Positions 11,189 to 23,511 of a DNA stretch of 64,000 bases are shown here, one piece after another (the first letter of the stretch is position 1; each line of letters begins with the position of its first letter). A program made the position numbers and the translations under genes. The stretch covers positions 24,476-88,475 of the forward strand of contig MU119309.1 in NCBI GenBank assembly GCA_014904845.1, read 5' to 3'. Source of the DNA: Acephala macrosclerotiorum (lineage: Eukaryota; Ascomycota; Leotiomycetes; Helotiales; Mollisiaceae). Below the pieces are notes generated by a model that was given only the letters and a program-made list of their open reading frames with translations, was not told the DNA's origin and made no database searches.

Positions 11189-13524
11189 ATTTCAAAAGTG
11201 GCAGGTTTATTAAAATAATGGAGTAGTCTCGTGGCGCTTGTTAGCATTAAACACTTGGGTCTGGAAAAATGACCATAGTTCTTTGAAACCATTGGTATAA
11301 ACTTTTAACAATATGGACTTTGAATTAAAATAAAATAATTATACGTGTAATACGCTTCGAAAAGCGATAAGATCTCCTATATTCGAGCTATTTAGTTTGT
11401 TTAATTTAAGGCCAAAAAACTAATACGTAAGTAAAATATATTATTAATTTTTATTTTAAAATAAATTAAATATTATTTATTAAAAGTTTTGTATTTAGTT
11501 TATATTGCAAATTGGACTAAAATATATTATCGTTAAAGTTTTTAATTATAAGGCTTTGTATTAATACTTTGCTTCGTGTTTATTCGTCGTTATAACCGTG
11601 GAGAATGAGAATCTAAAAGCACAACTGGGCGGCCGCAAGATTTTCCTTATATAGATTCGAAAATGTACTTTAGGCGGCAGGGGCCAAGTTCTTAAAAGGT
11701 GCACTGCTTGCACGAACTTTGCACAATTGGAGGCCGCACCAGGTATATGAGTGCTTGGTTGGTCGGCTTTTTAATACCCAATGCATGATAAAGAACCGTT
11801 TTGACTCACCTGGACTTGAAACGACGATCCATGGAGTGCAAGTGCGATTTCCAATGCTTCAATTGTCCGATAAGCGTACGTCGGTACTATTGATGGGTTT
11901 GCATATTGGAAAGTCCTCCCAATACTGGTTTGGCTAAACGAAAGACTTCTAGAGTACCGCAAAGAAAGTAGCAACCTGACCATCAAAGAGAGTCCAACGA
12001 CTTTTTGAGTATTTCCATGCTTATTTTGATTCGTTGAGATATCCAGGCATGATCGGCAGAGCAGCTGGCAGCCTACACCGCGACAGCTTGAAGCCAATTT
12101 GAGCATTTTTCGTTTTCCCTATAAACCCAGCCGTCTGTTCCCAACAGACCCAAATTATGAAAGCTTATAATTACAGCGCGTAATAGCCTAGAAAACTGGC
12201 CTTTTAGCGTGTTTAATAAGCTTTTACGCTAGCGAAAAAGTGTTATGGTATTAATTAAAGAAATAAATTATTAATTGCGCTTTTCAAGTGTTTTTTGTAT
12301 AATTGAATATATAATTGCATTTAAATGCAATGTTCAAGTGCGACTGCCGCCGAATTCAGCAGGTTTGGTCGCTGTTTTATGCGACGATTGTCCCAACCTA
12401 GGGACCCACACGCTTCGTCCACTACCGAAGATCTCCCGCCTTAGAATCCACCAGGTGGAGAATAGATGATCTCCGCCATACTTTATCGTAGGACCCTCAA
12501 AAAAGCGCTGCCAAATCAAAGATCTCGCAATGTCCGCCAATATAGTCATGGCTAGTGCCTTCCGCTTAGCTAGCAGCAGCGACGTCATTCTTTACTGTTC
12601 AGAAACATTCCACATGATCCGGATTTCCTACCCTTAAGATACTTACTTTTTTTCTTTTCTTTTTCTCCAAACCTTCCAACCCTATATCGCCTTTGCGCCT
12701 CAAAATACCCTAGCTGTATTGTTGCCATTCTTCTTCATCTTGTTGTTAAGTCCTTTGCTCAACTACTAATTACCACTGCGTACCTCCTTCTTTGCTGCTT
12801 GGTGACAGCAAAAGCATGGGAGTGCGAGGCCTTAGAACACTAAGCTTACCCCAGAGCACAGCCGTCAGCATCACCAGAGCCTTATCGAGCAGGACATAGT
12901 GAAGAAGAAGCGTGTCCCTTCTACTAAAAACAATATCAATAGGCTCAAGAAAAAATGGACAAAATATTTATAATTGCTTTTGAATTATCTTTAAATCGCG
13001 CTAATGACAGCCGAATCTGGACTATATCCACCGCTACGTGGTCTGTCAGCTCTGTATATATACTTAGATTTCAAGGGCTTAACTCTCTAGGCAGGTTTCA
13101 CCTGGATCGCAGCCAGGTTGAATTGAACTCCATTCTTCTATTCTATTCTTCTATAGTATTAGCACCTAACCAAGCTCCCTAACTCTAGCGCATCCTTTTT
13201 GCCAGCGCTTGAGGGGCATTAGTATCGAGAAGGAGACGCTTGGGCTTCTTAAGTTCGAATTTCGTTAGCTCTTTCAGGTCAGTCTTTGCGACTGCCCACA
13301 CCGGAAAAGTCGGGCCCGATGGGCCACTTGATCATTTCGCGTATTAAGTTCTACGATTTCTCTATCCAGATGTCCTAGGCTCTCATGCACTTCAATCGTG
13401 ACAACTTGGCGCTTGGCTACCCTCGAATCGCCCTAAGCGAACCCCCTGAGCTTAGCGAGCCTCGCTGCATCTGGCTCTCGTGTCAAATACACTATGATAC
13501 AGCAAAGTATAATAGCTCGCACCA
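11189..13524. other. Long intergenic region with AT-rich patch
   Basis: The segment from 11310 to 11570 is AT-rich with retained CpG, probably a small RIP-affected remnant. A perfect 18-bp palindrome (ATTGCATTTAAATGCAAT) sits at 12314-12331. Frames at 11771-12106 and 12334-12588 on the minus strand have no recognisable domain or splice logic, and I do not call them genes. The remainder up to 13524 shows nothing interpretable. Confidence 0.5.
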
Positions 13525-16500
13525 TCAGAACTTTGAAATGGCATGCCCATGGTGCTTCGCTAATTCCCATGGTGTCTGTCCAGCATTGTTCCTGGCCGTG
13601 GTGTCTAGATCCTCTGACTGCAGTAGAGTTTCTATGATCGTTGTGTTCCCAGAACACGCCGCAGAGTGTAGAGGTACCCATCCTTTCTTATTTGGAATGT
13701 TAATATCAGCGCCATATCTCATCAAGCAGACAACTAAGTGTTGATGTTGCTGAGACACAGCACAGTGTAATGGTGTGTTGCCTCCCCTGTCCAAGACATC
13801 GATTTCTGCCCCATATTTTAACAACAGCATCAGAACTGACAGGTTTCCGGCAGATGCAGCTGCGTGTATTGCCGTCCGTTTCTCGTCGTCTGTTACCCGT
13901 ATCAACCGTTCTGCCTTTTGAATCAGCATCAAAGCCACGGGCTCATGTCCTTCAATGACAGCACAGTGCAACGCAGTGCGCCTGTTGTTGTCTACTCGAG
14001 TCGTGTCCGCTCCTCTCTCTAGCAGGAGTGACACCACTGAGATGTGGCCATGAGTGGCAGCGACGTGCAAAGCTGTTAAGCCAAGCTTCGTTTGGGCATT
14101 TATTTCTGATCCTTTCTCCAACAAAAGCCACACCACTGAGCTGTGCCCTCGTGTCGCCGCGAAGTGCAAAGCTGTTAAGCCAAGCTTGGTTTGCGCATTT
14201 ATTTCCGCTCCATTCTCCAGAAGAAGCCATATAAGAGACTTATCACGAGACTCGGTCCATTTATCTGCTGCCGAATGTAGTGGCGCCATTCCCTCCTTAT
14301 CCGGCTTATTCACATTTGCATGTGCTCGTATCAACAGCCATGCTGCCATCCCATGTCCATATTCGATTGACCATCGTAACGCTGTCCAGCCGTCGCTATT
14401 AGAAGCATTCAAATTCACACGCCTGTCGATCAAAAGCTGAATGAAGCGGTCTCGGCCCTCTCGTGCTGCCCACTCGAGTAACGTCCACTGGTCTCTAGAC
14501 GGCATCTCAACAGAAGCGCCTTTCCGGATCAGCAGCTCCACGATCTTCTTATGTCCCCGTTGCGCAGCCCATCGTAAAGCAGTCCATCCGTCTTTATCTT
14601 GTGCATCAACCTCCGCTCCACTCTTAAGCAGAATTTCCACTATAGGCATCTGCCCGTAAGCTGCAGCCCACCTAAGTGCGGTCCATCTTTGGGAGTCTTC
14701 CAAGTTGAGATCAATTCGTCTCCCCGATGACAATAACATCTCCACTGATAACACGTCTTCATTAATGATTGCCTTCTGCAAAGCCGTCCTTCCCTTTCCG
14801 TCTCTAATATTCAAGTCTGCTCCTTGGTCGATCAGCAATTTCAGAAATCGTCGGTGGCAATAAAACGCTGCCCAGTGCAGAGCAGTTTCGCCACCTTGAG
14901 TCATCGCATTCATTTCAAATCCTCTGTTTAGCAACTTCTTCGCTAGCTTGTCCAAACCAAAGTAAGCGGCTACGTGCAGCCCAGTGACGTCTACCTCAAG
15001 TCGAAAGCGATAATGGCTCATCACTTGAAAAGTACCCATAACTTTTGGAGCATCTGAGAGAAACTCGTAGGCCAGCTTGTAGGTAATGCCTCTGACTCCG
15101 AAGGAGAGATGGTCCCCCCAATGATCAGCAGCATAACTGTAAAATGGATATGCCTGCCTACGAGTTTCTACCTCCTTTGGCAAGACAGGAACCCGCCCGA
15201 ATTCTTCAAACGATAGATACACGAGACAGATCTCCGTCATGGTAGACTGTGCATCTTTGAAGATTGTCGATTCGTTGTCTCTCAAGTACTTCTCGGCGGT
15301 ATAGTGGGCGAGGCGGATAGTGTCTGTGCCTCGGTCTACAACAACAATGCCAGCACATGCAGAGGTCCAGGTCTCTGCAGTCACAATACGGTCTCTGGGT
15401 AAGGTCTTGTCGCCAACCCTTACAGCAAGCGCATGTATAAGTTCGCCAATTGTCAATGGTCTCTCAGCAAAGACAAGCCAGGTGAGAACGTCGATTGCTA
15501 ACTTGCGCTTGAAATCGCCTTGACTTTCGATTCTCTCAAGTGCTATCCTGTACACGTCATCTAGATCTTGAGGAAGATTCAGTATGCCCTTTTCGAAATC
15601 TTCAAGTGTATATCTGGAGGCTAAAAAGTCCATGTGTAGTTGCGCAAGTAAGAACCTGAGCCGAAATTTTAGTCATTGTGCAGACCGGACTTTGACAGAT
15701 GAGTACTTACATTCCTTGAGTTCTTTCAACAATGGCATCCAAAGCCTTATCGAGAAACGCTTTATCTTTCTTCGCACCTTTCTCAATAAATTTCGTCAAA
15801 TGTTCGCGACCCTTGATGCGATTTTCGAGATACCTTCTAAGGTCATTTGGATCAGCCCGGATTTCTAGCTCGCTGTCCGCCTGAACCTTCTTTCCAATGC
15901 TGATGTCCTGCCTGGAAGTGAATAGAACATGAGCTCTGCGTGGAAGTTGGCGAAGTGCTTTCAAGAACTCATCTTGAGTGTTCGTTTCCGAGTCATTAAG
16001 ACATTCGTCCAAGGCATCGACAATAATAAAAACCTTGGAAAACGACTTGATCTGGGACTTAAGCATTCGCAGATATTCATCTGGGCTTGGGTACATGTCC
16101 CTACTCTTCCAAGCCTTGTATATTGATTTGATCTCTGGGGTGATCTGACCTCCTTGTCGAACCAGTTGTCCCAACAAACTCGACAATAGGTTCGACAGGT
16201 CCTGCCTCTTTTGGGCCTGGGTCTGGGTCTTGTAATCAAAGTAGACATAAATACATGCTACATTATTATCGATGGATCTGATAGAAGTATGGATGTGGTT
16301 GATGATGATCGACCTGTAGACAGAGTGTTATCATGAGGATCCCACGGTCTCATTAAATATTGGGCACAGGGTCATACGCGAGGATGGTTTTGCCAGCACC
16401 AGCTGAGACCAAAGTTAACATTCCCAAGTAATGATCAGCCTGAGGTGATTATCTTACGAATTCCATAACACCATAAAGTCCTTGCTTCCCCATCTCTCCA

Positions 16501-16771
16501 GTTGATGAACTCTTGACTATCCAGGAGCCATTTCCCAGTGCCAGCAGGTCCCTTTCTGGCTATTAAGGTATTCTCATTCTGCTTCCCTTCAAAGAGGGAC
16601 AAAGAAAGCTTGGACAGCCATTCGGTGATAGCCGAGTCCTCGGTACCTTCTACTTTTGGTCAGTCATACCAGACTGCAAACACTTCAAGGCTTTCGTTAC
16701 TTACGAAAGTAATTTTCTGTTTCTATCACATGTCTGATTAGCGAATAACGAATCTCCGAAAAGGACAGCAT
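13525..16771 (-). CDS. NACHT-ankyrin NOD-like receptor (STAND NTPase)
   Basis: Exons 16705-16771, 16458-16652, 16378-16402, 15711-16313 and 13525-15655 splice into 1,006 residues. The order is as follows. A linker (ITEWLSKLSLSLFEG) is followed by GTGKWLLDSQEFINW. The Walker A motif GIPGAGKT is carried mainly on a 25-nt microexon. VFIIVDALDEC is the Walker B, and LFTSRQD is a sensor-type motif. A winged-helix-like stretch runs to about residue 520. At least a dozen ankyrin repeats (GLTALHFAATRGHSSVVWLLL types) fill the C-terminal half. Fungal NACHT-ANK proteins are NLR-like receptors: repeats sense, the NACHT oligomerises, and the N-terminus signals. The start at 16771 is conservative. An alternative first exon ending at 16778 would skip 67 nt and prepend a beta-prone segment ending KIQGGVTY, spliced through a 125-nt GTAAG...AAAG intron. 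No stops or frameshifts are visible. Confidence 0.85.
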
Positions 16772-18003
16772 TCTTACTGTATGTGACTCCACCCTGGATT
16801 TTGACCTCGCTAGCATAAATAGATTGGCCGGGCGTTTCTACCGATGACGCGTGGGATACTTGAGAGCATATCAGTAAGCGAATATGCAGATTAAAGTTTG
16901 CGTTTGCAGCGCGAGAGTGCGTTCAACTTATAAGTCAAGAGAGAGACACAGCCTCAGCCAGGATAAAGTTAAAGGTCATAGATCAAACAGAGATCAAGTC
17001 AAAACTTTTAGGTTCGACACGAAATGTAACTCAAATCGTCCAATAAACCTTCACTCGCAAGGTTCCAAAGACTATGAAGAGAAAGAAAGCGCCATAAAAG
17101 GCCTATCTCGACTTACTAAAATTGAGGCTCTGTTCATTATTCAACGTCTGGGCGATAACCGATTGATGGGCATTCTGCATATGCAGTCCACCCCGATGAG
17201 CTCTGGACACTCCATCTTCTTCGGAGTCACTACTCGCATCCTCAACCTTTCATGCCATTAGCCGAGAATATCCTTGAAAGGCAGTTCCAACAGCATGGAT
17301 CTTACCCTCGCAGCCTTACTGTCTCGAGGACTGGAACTCATGTCAAGTGCTGAGGCTAGACTCTTCTGCGGTAAAGCGAGGAGACAACGAACGAGACCAG
17401 CACGCGAGCAACGATTTGGCTTCCTTCAGGGAACCTACCAAACTGGGCTGCTTGGATATATAAACTAGCCAGAAATCAGGTTCTGCTTTTGAACATGTGC
17501 TTGGAACTGAAACGCAGAGAGGGACGGCTATATTGACTATTTCTGCAGTACGCCAGCCGAGGAGTTTGGTTCGTGAATGATTAAGATCAGCAGCCACCTC
17601 GTGCTGCATGCAGCCTGGTCTCACTGAGGCGGTAAACGGTAATTGGCCAGAGCCTGCCAATAAGGTGAACGGCTCAAAATTGCCGCATGTGTGCATTGCA
17701 TTTCAGCCCACTTTGGACAATCCAATCAAGGGACTAGCCACAACAAGGATGCTACAGTACGGCTCTATCAACGAAAGATTGTCGTCGAAAATAGTTTTGG
17801 TTGATTTGGCAGCGGTCGGATGAGGCTGGAGTCGCTAAGACATCACCGCGAGCTCTTGCACGGCGTGAGATTGAGGAGCGAGAGGTAACTTCAGACCTAG
17901 GATCGAACATCCTAGTCTGGTTTGTATAGCAGTAGCTTAAGTACAGTGATCCACACAATAAGTAGCATGCTCTAACCTCGATTGCCAGTGATCTGAACAA
18001 CAC
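16772..18003. other. Region between NLR and hydrolase genes
   Basis: The first 100 bases (about 16778-16865, minus strand) are open in a frame ending SEVKIQGGVTY and probably encode the N-terminal motif exon of the receptor. An in-frame ATG is not visible, so a further upstream exon would be required. Beyond that, neither strand shows a recognisable domain. In particular I find no HeLo/HELL-like executioner gene between the two genes. Confidence 0.45.
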
Positions 18004-19483
18004 TTATGAATCTTTAAATGTCAACCCGCCATGAATCGTCTGGCTACTGCTAACCACATTCGACTTTACGATATCTCCCCAGATAGTGATTCCTCCGAGA
18101 TTGGGGTTGTTCGTGGCAGTGGCATTCATAGTATTTTCAGAGGCTAAGGCTCCACGACCTCCATAGGCTCTTCTTGCTGCTGCTCGAGCTTCACGGTCTG
18201 GAGACTTGATCTCGTTCACCCGCCTCTGAAGTTCACCTGAGACGCTAATGAACCCAGGATCGTCCTTCCCGGTAAATCTTACCATCTCTCGGTGGTCTTT
18301 ATGGATACTAATTGCTGGGTATCCTGGGAGGATTGCTGAGTGCTTTGGGACAACCTAAGATGTGCAGTCAGTAATGCTGGGAAGCCTCGAAGAATGGCTC
18401 ATCAAAGGAGAAGACCCGTGCATCTTCCCACCAAATAAGGACTCATGAGTTGGACTCACCACTCCAATTCCCGGGAGAGGGAGCTCTTCATAAAAGCACG
18501 TGATCTCTATCGGATGGCATCCTTCATCCATGTGAGAGCGTAATAGAGTATGGAACTCATTCTGTATTCGAGCAAGAACTTCTGAGTCTCTTCGGAGGAC
18601 GTTAACAATTCGAAGATTGGTTCGAGTGACGGGGTTGATGAGTTGAGCAAGTCGCCCACTGACAGTTGCCAAGATAGTTCCAGAATGTGGAGTTCCTAAA
18701 AAGAGAATTCCGAAAGTATAATCATAGATCCTCTGTAAATGTATTTCAGGGCTTGCTTTTGAAGCTGTGAGCGCCTTTGATGTCGAGTTAGTAAGTTGTT
18801 GGGGGATCATAGCGAGAAACAATGCGTACATCTTCACAGACGAGACCTCCGAGGCTATGCGCAACAAATATGATTGGACGTTTGCTCTATAAGGTACTAA
18901 TTAGCATTCATAGTCATGAATCATGTGGAATTGGAGGATTTATTACACTCTTGTCGTTATCTCTGTGAGTTGCCAGCGTGGCTAACAAGTTCTTCGCGTG
19001 GTCACCAAGTCTATTGCTTGAGATGCTCGACCGTAAACCGACGACAGTTGCATCGTATCCAAAACTCAGTAGCCGAGCGTCCGGTGTCTTTTGAGGGAGG
19101 AGTGCTTCTGGCCAAGGTCTGGTGTCTTTTCCCGTTGACCAAGTGTGTTCTCGGTGGCCCGTTACGCCATGAACGAAGACGATGCTAGAGAAGAGAAAGA
19201 CAGCAAGGGTTAGTGTCATTAGATGGTGGAGACGGAGCACTGAGCATCGCGCGGCTGAATTTACTCACTCCACGAGGGCGTTATCGGGCTCGAAGAACGT
19301 CTTCAGGCCATATTTCTGGTCGACGTGTGCATCCGTCGCCCTTCTAAACAGCCTGTCACCGAACGACGTCTTCTCCTCTTCTCCTTGTCTCAAGAGCATC
19401 TTGATGGAGTGACCGATCGTGAATTTGGTATCGCGAGATTTAATCGTGCATGTTGTCGTTGAAGTTGTTTTTACTAGTTGCAT
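18004..19483 (-). CDS. Alpha/beta-hydrolase (SesB-like serine esterase) with amyloid-like C-terminal tail
   Basis: Exons 19269-19483, 18947-19184, 18830-18886, 18460-18774 and 18004-18354 splice cleanly into 391 residues. Core motifs are IVFVHGVTGHREHTW (oxyanion region), RPIIFVAHSLGGLVCED (nucleophile Ser in A-H-S-L-G-G) and FGILFLGTPHSG. VVPKHSAILPGY and a late His (SIHKDHREM) complete the fold seen in fungal DUF676/SesB-type lipases and esterases. The last 35 residues break from the enzyme: a low-complexity linker leads to GGITIWGDIV and ends TIHGGLTFKDS. That is the look of a prion-forming signalling motif. The gene is co-oriented with the NACHT-ankyrin gene 1.2 kb away. The start may be at 19483 or at an internal Met 28 codons on. 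No lesion is visible. The substrate is unknown. Confidence 0.85.
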
Positions 19484-21285
19484 GCGGGACGTTGCGCTGT
19501 ACTGTACCGCATAGCGGGTCGGGCCTCGCTTCGCCCCATAAGAAGCCTGCGCCCCAGATATTTAAATGTGTTGGCATGACAGTAAGGCAGTTTTGCTCTC
19601 CATCGCCACTTCGTTACATACTTCCAGTTCCCCCGTTTCACTGAACCGAAAGCGTGACCGAGCTACGGTAGTCACCATGCCGCCAGGGACCAGACCAAAT
19701 GCAACTGGGTCCAAGACGGTCACTTATGTTGGCACAGGACCCGCAGGAGCTACAGTTGGCGCGGGGCCAGTGAAGGAAACACCTGAGGTACCTGTCGAGG
19801 TGATTTAATCATCCCCTTTAAGGGTCGACGAGACTTATGTCCCTTATTAGCCAGCATCGGCTGCTATCAATCATGCCAAGGGGAAAGTGCTTCTGCAGGG
19901 ATGTGTTGTTAAGTCCGTTGTTAGCCATGAGGTTAACAATACTGGTAGTCTCAATTTTAGTACGTGTACTTGACAGCCTCTTGTACTTTGTCTGATGGTA
20001 TATTGCAAAATTCTAGAACAAATACTTACAAGATCCCATGTGTAGAAGGGAAAACCTCCAACACCAACAGCAATGTGAGCTTTATTACTCTGCATCCTGG
20101 GAAGTCCACTCATTCTATAACAGACACAGGATCATATCGTCAAGCCCATCAAGCACGGCGCCGGTGATGCGCTTGCAGATATAACTGTAACCCGTGACGC
20201 GAAGATGTGCATAGTCACTGTCAAGATGACCACGGATGGAATTTCCTTCGATGATTGCGATGACTAGTTGTGCTTCTATACGAAATGTATTTATTATCCT
20301 GTTTAGAAGTTCAGGAGAACTCCTCCGCATTGGCGTGTTCCGCAAACTCCTCTCGCTCAATAATGAGGGCGTTGATAACTCGGTAAGATGCACTCTGTGG
20401 ATTTGTAACTGAGGACCTCGTATAGAACTGAAGTCATGCAGGCGAGGGAGGGCGTCTGCATAAAGCTGACATACCTTAGGTTTCACAGATAACAGGTCAC
20501 GAGCCTATCCACTCTCCCACTGCACTAAAATGCGGGGCACTTGACGTGGGGCATCCTCACCGAGTAGCACAGCGAACGATAAAACTTCGCTAGCGCGGTC
20601 GAACTCTCCCACAAAAAAAGCCTCCTCAAGCTGCTGTCAGCCAACGTCTGCACTTGAGCCAAAATGATTGATCTCTCGGCCTGCAATGGCATGCGAGTGC
20701 AGCTTCAACAGATCGGAGATGGTGCTTCAAAGGTCTGCCGGCATCGACTCTCCAATTGCGCTTGCAGTTGCTGAGCACGAAGCTAGGTTGCATCACAGTG
20801 CAGAACAGCTCGCTCTATAAGATACCGAAGTCGGACCAATGGATTCCCAGATCTCATTTGCGTGGTTTCCAATCTGTCCTTTGTTCGCTATGTGGTCATT
20901 TTCGCCCGTTTCGCCCGTTTTCTATGAGACTCAGCCCAGGCGCTCGATCTACTCTGTTCGATCTATATAGCAGAGCCTCTTTTTTCCTGGCAAAGGTGAA
21001 TGCAAATTTAGCGTTGCCTTGCATAGGACTGGACGGGGTATGCACGCCATATCCTTGCTTCAGATCTGTAAAATACCAGAGCCTGCTGTTTCGTTGACGA
21101 TCTTGATCCTTTCCAACACATCCACGTACGTTTATAAGTGTGTTCTTCGACAACGTGCTGGCGTCCATCCATCGATAGACCCAATCGCAGCAGAACAACA
21201 TGTCAGTAACACAAGTAGTGGATTGGATCAAGGAACCCACCTGCGTTACATCTATCCAATCAAGTCATTTTTTTAAATAGCGCCA
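19484..21285. other. Intergenic region
   Basis: A plus-strand frame at 19566-19808 (ending GPVKETPEVPVEVI) and a minus-strand frame at 20115-20486 are long for chance but have no recognised domain or splice partners. A TATA-like GATCTATATAGC at about 20956 precedes a CT-rich stretch and may belong to the promoter of the gene at 21286. Confidence 0.4.
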
Positions 21286-23511
21286 ATGCTTAGGCTTCAG
21301 CAACCCCAATTACCTCCACCTCCCCAGAGAGCCACCCAAGCGTATCGCTCCCCACGAGCAGTGAACTACAACGCGGATCAAGAGGCTGAAGAAGGGGAGG
21401 AACGATGGAGCGACACACCCTCTGAAAGCGAAGAGCGACAAAACGAAACAGCAACACCAAGACGTAGAGCTTCCGTAGCCGAGAATGTGAATGCGACAGT
21501 AACTCGACATCGACCTCGAAATCGAGTCACGCAACGCCATCATCGCCCCCGGCCCTGGGATCCGGGTGACAACAATGGAGAGCACACAGATGATCCGTTG
21601 TGGTCCACCATATCACACAATAACGGACCTGGTGGGCAGGCCATCCCTTATGGTCGCGATCGACCACCACGTCCAGGTGGAGATGTGTATTTCGCTCCAC
21701 CTCCAGGGAGAGAACACCCGCATCCATTCGCACCTGTAAATCAACATCCTCCTCAACCTGCACATACTCAGTACGGTGCGAACCATGGGCAGTACCACAC
21801 AAATCATCACCCCATATCTCCAGGATATCACACGAACCTTCCTTTCGCAGATCCTGGACTCTATCACACACCTCCTTACCCCCCAAACCTAGGTCCTTAC
21901 CCCACGAATTCTTATGGCGCAGGTCTTTACCCATCACACTCTCCGACTGCAAACACATATCCAGTAGACCACGGCCTTTATGGCCCAAACCCTTATACTG
22001 CCAACCCTCCTCCAATGATGCCGTTGTATGATGGGATACCCCGTCCTCTTCAACCGGTGAACAGAAAAGCTCATCTCGTCGATCCAGAAGTGGAGAACTT
22101 AAAGAGACAAATAGACAAGCTGGAAATCAGGGACAGACGACGAGAAGAGAAGTGGAAGGGAAAAGAAGAGGCAGCAAGGAGGAAACAAGATGAAGAGGAA
22201 AGGGCAAAACGCAGGGAGCGGAGAAGGAGAGAACAAGAAAAGTTGAAACATCAAGCGGAGAGCCAAAGTAGAAGAGAGATGGAACCAAAGACACGGCGTA
22301 AGAGAGGGCCTGTGGACCAGGAATTCGATGACGAGTTTGCTACTGATGATGAAATCTACAAGAAAAAGATAGAGAAGGAGGTCAGAGCTGCGATGGAGTA
22401 CATGGCGGCTGGACAATCCGATGGGGAGATTGCTCGTAAGAAGGAGGGTATTCAGGATAATCGAATCGATGACACGGAACATATGTTACTTGCGATCAAA
22501 CAGTTCGTCGAGCAACGACTGCAACGTCAGAAGAGGCCAAGCTTAGAAGAACGATCGGTAGGAACAAGTTTGGAGGGACGAAGAAGAAACAGACTGGAAG
22601 TTGTACCGTTTGAACCAAGAGTGGATATCGTCACCCGAACACAGATAGAACACATCGTACTTGATGTGCTCCAACGCGTGGGAGTGACAGGACAAATTCA
22701 AGAGACAGCTTTTGCCTGGGACAAGTCAACGCTTCTCTCTGCAAGATCGGGACAGGAGAATCGAAGTGCAACATCTCCAAGGCCACCAAACTCTGCATAT
22801 GAGCCTCGTTACAACGGCGGGCTCGAAGCACGAGCTGGGTCACAGCGTCGTGGCAGCTACGAAAGCAGGCAATCAGATCCCATTACCCCTGGCAGTCAAG
22901 GGCAGTCCTCAAGTCATACTGCCGTAGACAATAGTGATCAATACTCGGCTTCAGAAATCAAAGAAGATTTCGTTCGGCTACGAAAACCACCTGGCCCCAG
23001 GAATGGATTTGAGAGAAGTAACAATATGCGTGCTTCACCACCCCGAGTGAATACCTCAGATCCAGTGGAAGATTGTTTCCCAAAGGATCATGACCAAGCT
23101 GCCCGTGGGGATGGGTACCGACCCGCCAACAACCGCAGAGGCGAGCCTTGGAACGAATTTGGTACCAGCACTCGGCTTGATGAGAATGGACGCCATACTA
23201 CGCCAACTGCTGCCATGGGAAACGGAATGAGAAGACGGCGGTCGGAGATGGAGCCTAGGCGCAGAAAACGGCGGGATACCGTGGTTTCAGACACAGATGA
23301 CGGAGAGTATCTTTCAGCAGATGAGTCGGAGGAGAAGGACATGTTCCCCCGCCGCTCAGCTCAATACTCAGGCAAGCCGCCTCATGGAAATCGACGGCAT
23401 CGTATGGGGGGCATTCGTCCACCGATCGTGCCAGACGCTCCACAAGGAGAGAGCAACCGTAAACGGGCGGGGCGCCAAGCAAATGTCGTTACCGATGTCG
23501 ATGAGGGTTGA
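21286..23511 (+). CDS. Disordered, coiled-coil hypothetical protein
   Basis: A single open frame of 741 codons has no internal stop. The N-terminal third is acidic, then rich in Pro, His, Tyr and Asn, with degenerate repeats of the type GLYxxxPYxxNxGPYPTNS (residues about 160-245). Residues about 270-335 form a highly charged helix (KRQIDKLEIRDRRREEKW onward) that should be a coiled coil. The C-terminal half is again disordered and basic (EMEPRRRKRRDTVVSDTDD). No catalytic domain is recognised. A nuclear or scaffold role could be imagined from the basic clusters, but nothing proves it. Fungal genes of this style are often lineage-restricted. Confidence 0.7.
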   Translation: MLRLQQPQLPPPPQRATQAYRSPRAVNYNADQEAEEGEERWSDTPSESEERQNETATPRRRASVAENVNATVTRHRPRNRVTQRHHRPRPWDPGDNNGEHTDDPLWSTISHNNGPGGQAIPYGRDRPPRPGGDVYFAPPPGREHPHPFAPVNQHPPQPAHTQYGANHGQYHTNHHPISPGYHTNLPFADPGLYHTPPYPPNLGPYPTNSYGAGLYPSHSPTANTYPVDHGLYGPNPYTANPPPMMPLYDGIPRPLQPVNRKAHLVDPEVENLKRQIDKLEIRDRRREEKWKGKEEAARRKQDEEERAKRRERRRREQEKLKHQAESQSRREMEPKTRRKRGPVDQEFDDEFATDDEIYKKKIEKEVRAAMEYMAAGQSDGEIARKKEGIQDNRIDDTEHMLLAIKQFVEQRLQRQKRPSLEERSVGTSLEGRRRNRLEVVPFEPRVDIVTRTQIEHIVLDVLQRVGVTGQIQETAFAWDKSTLLSARSGQENRSATSPRPPNSAYEPRYNGGLEARAGSQRRGSYESRQSDPITPGSQGQSSSHTAVDNSDQYSASEIKEDFVRLRKPPGPRNGFERSNNMRASPPRVNTSDPVEDCFPKDHDQAARGDGYRPANNRRGEPWNEFGTSTRLDENGRHTTPTAAMGNGMRRRRSEMEPRRRKRRDTVVSDTDDGEYLSADESEEKDMFPRRSAQYSGKPPHGNRRHRMGGIRPPIVPDAPQGESNRKRAGRQANVVTDVDEG

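Noticed and set aside
11771..12106. 111-codon minus-strand frame
   Set aside because: No domain, no splice partners and no supporting context. Its length is possible by chance.
13952..14659. Several plus-strand open frames across the ankyrin region
   Set aside because: They are antisense shadows of the ankyrin repeats on the minus strand, produced by the repeat periodicity and codon bias.
17890..17925. GTTCGATCC-like B box on the minus strand with a short hairpin
   Set aside because: The stem does not fit T-arm geometry and no other tRNA arms can be formed.
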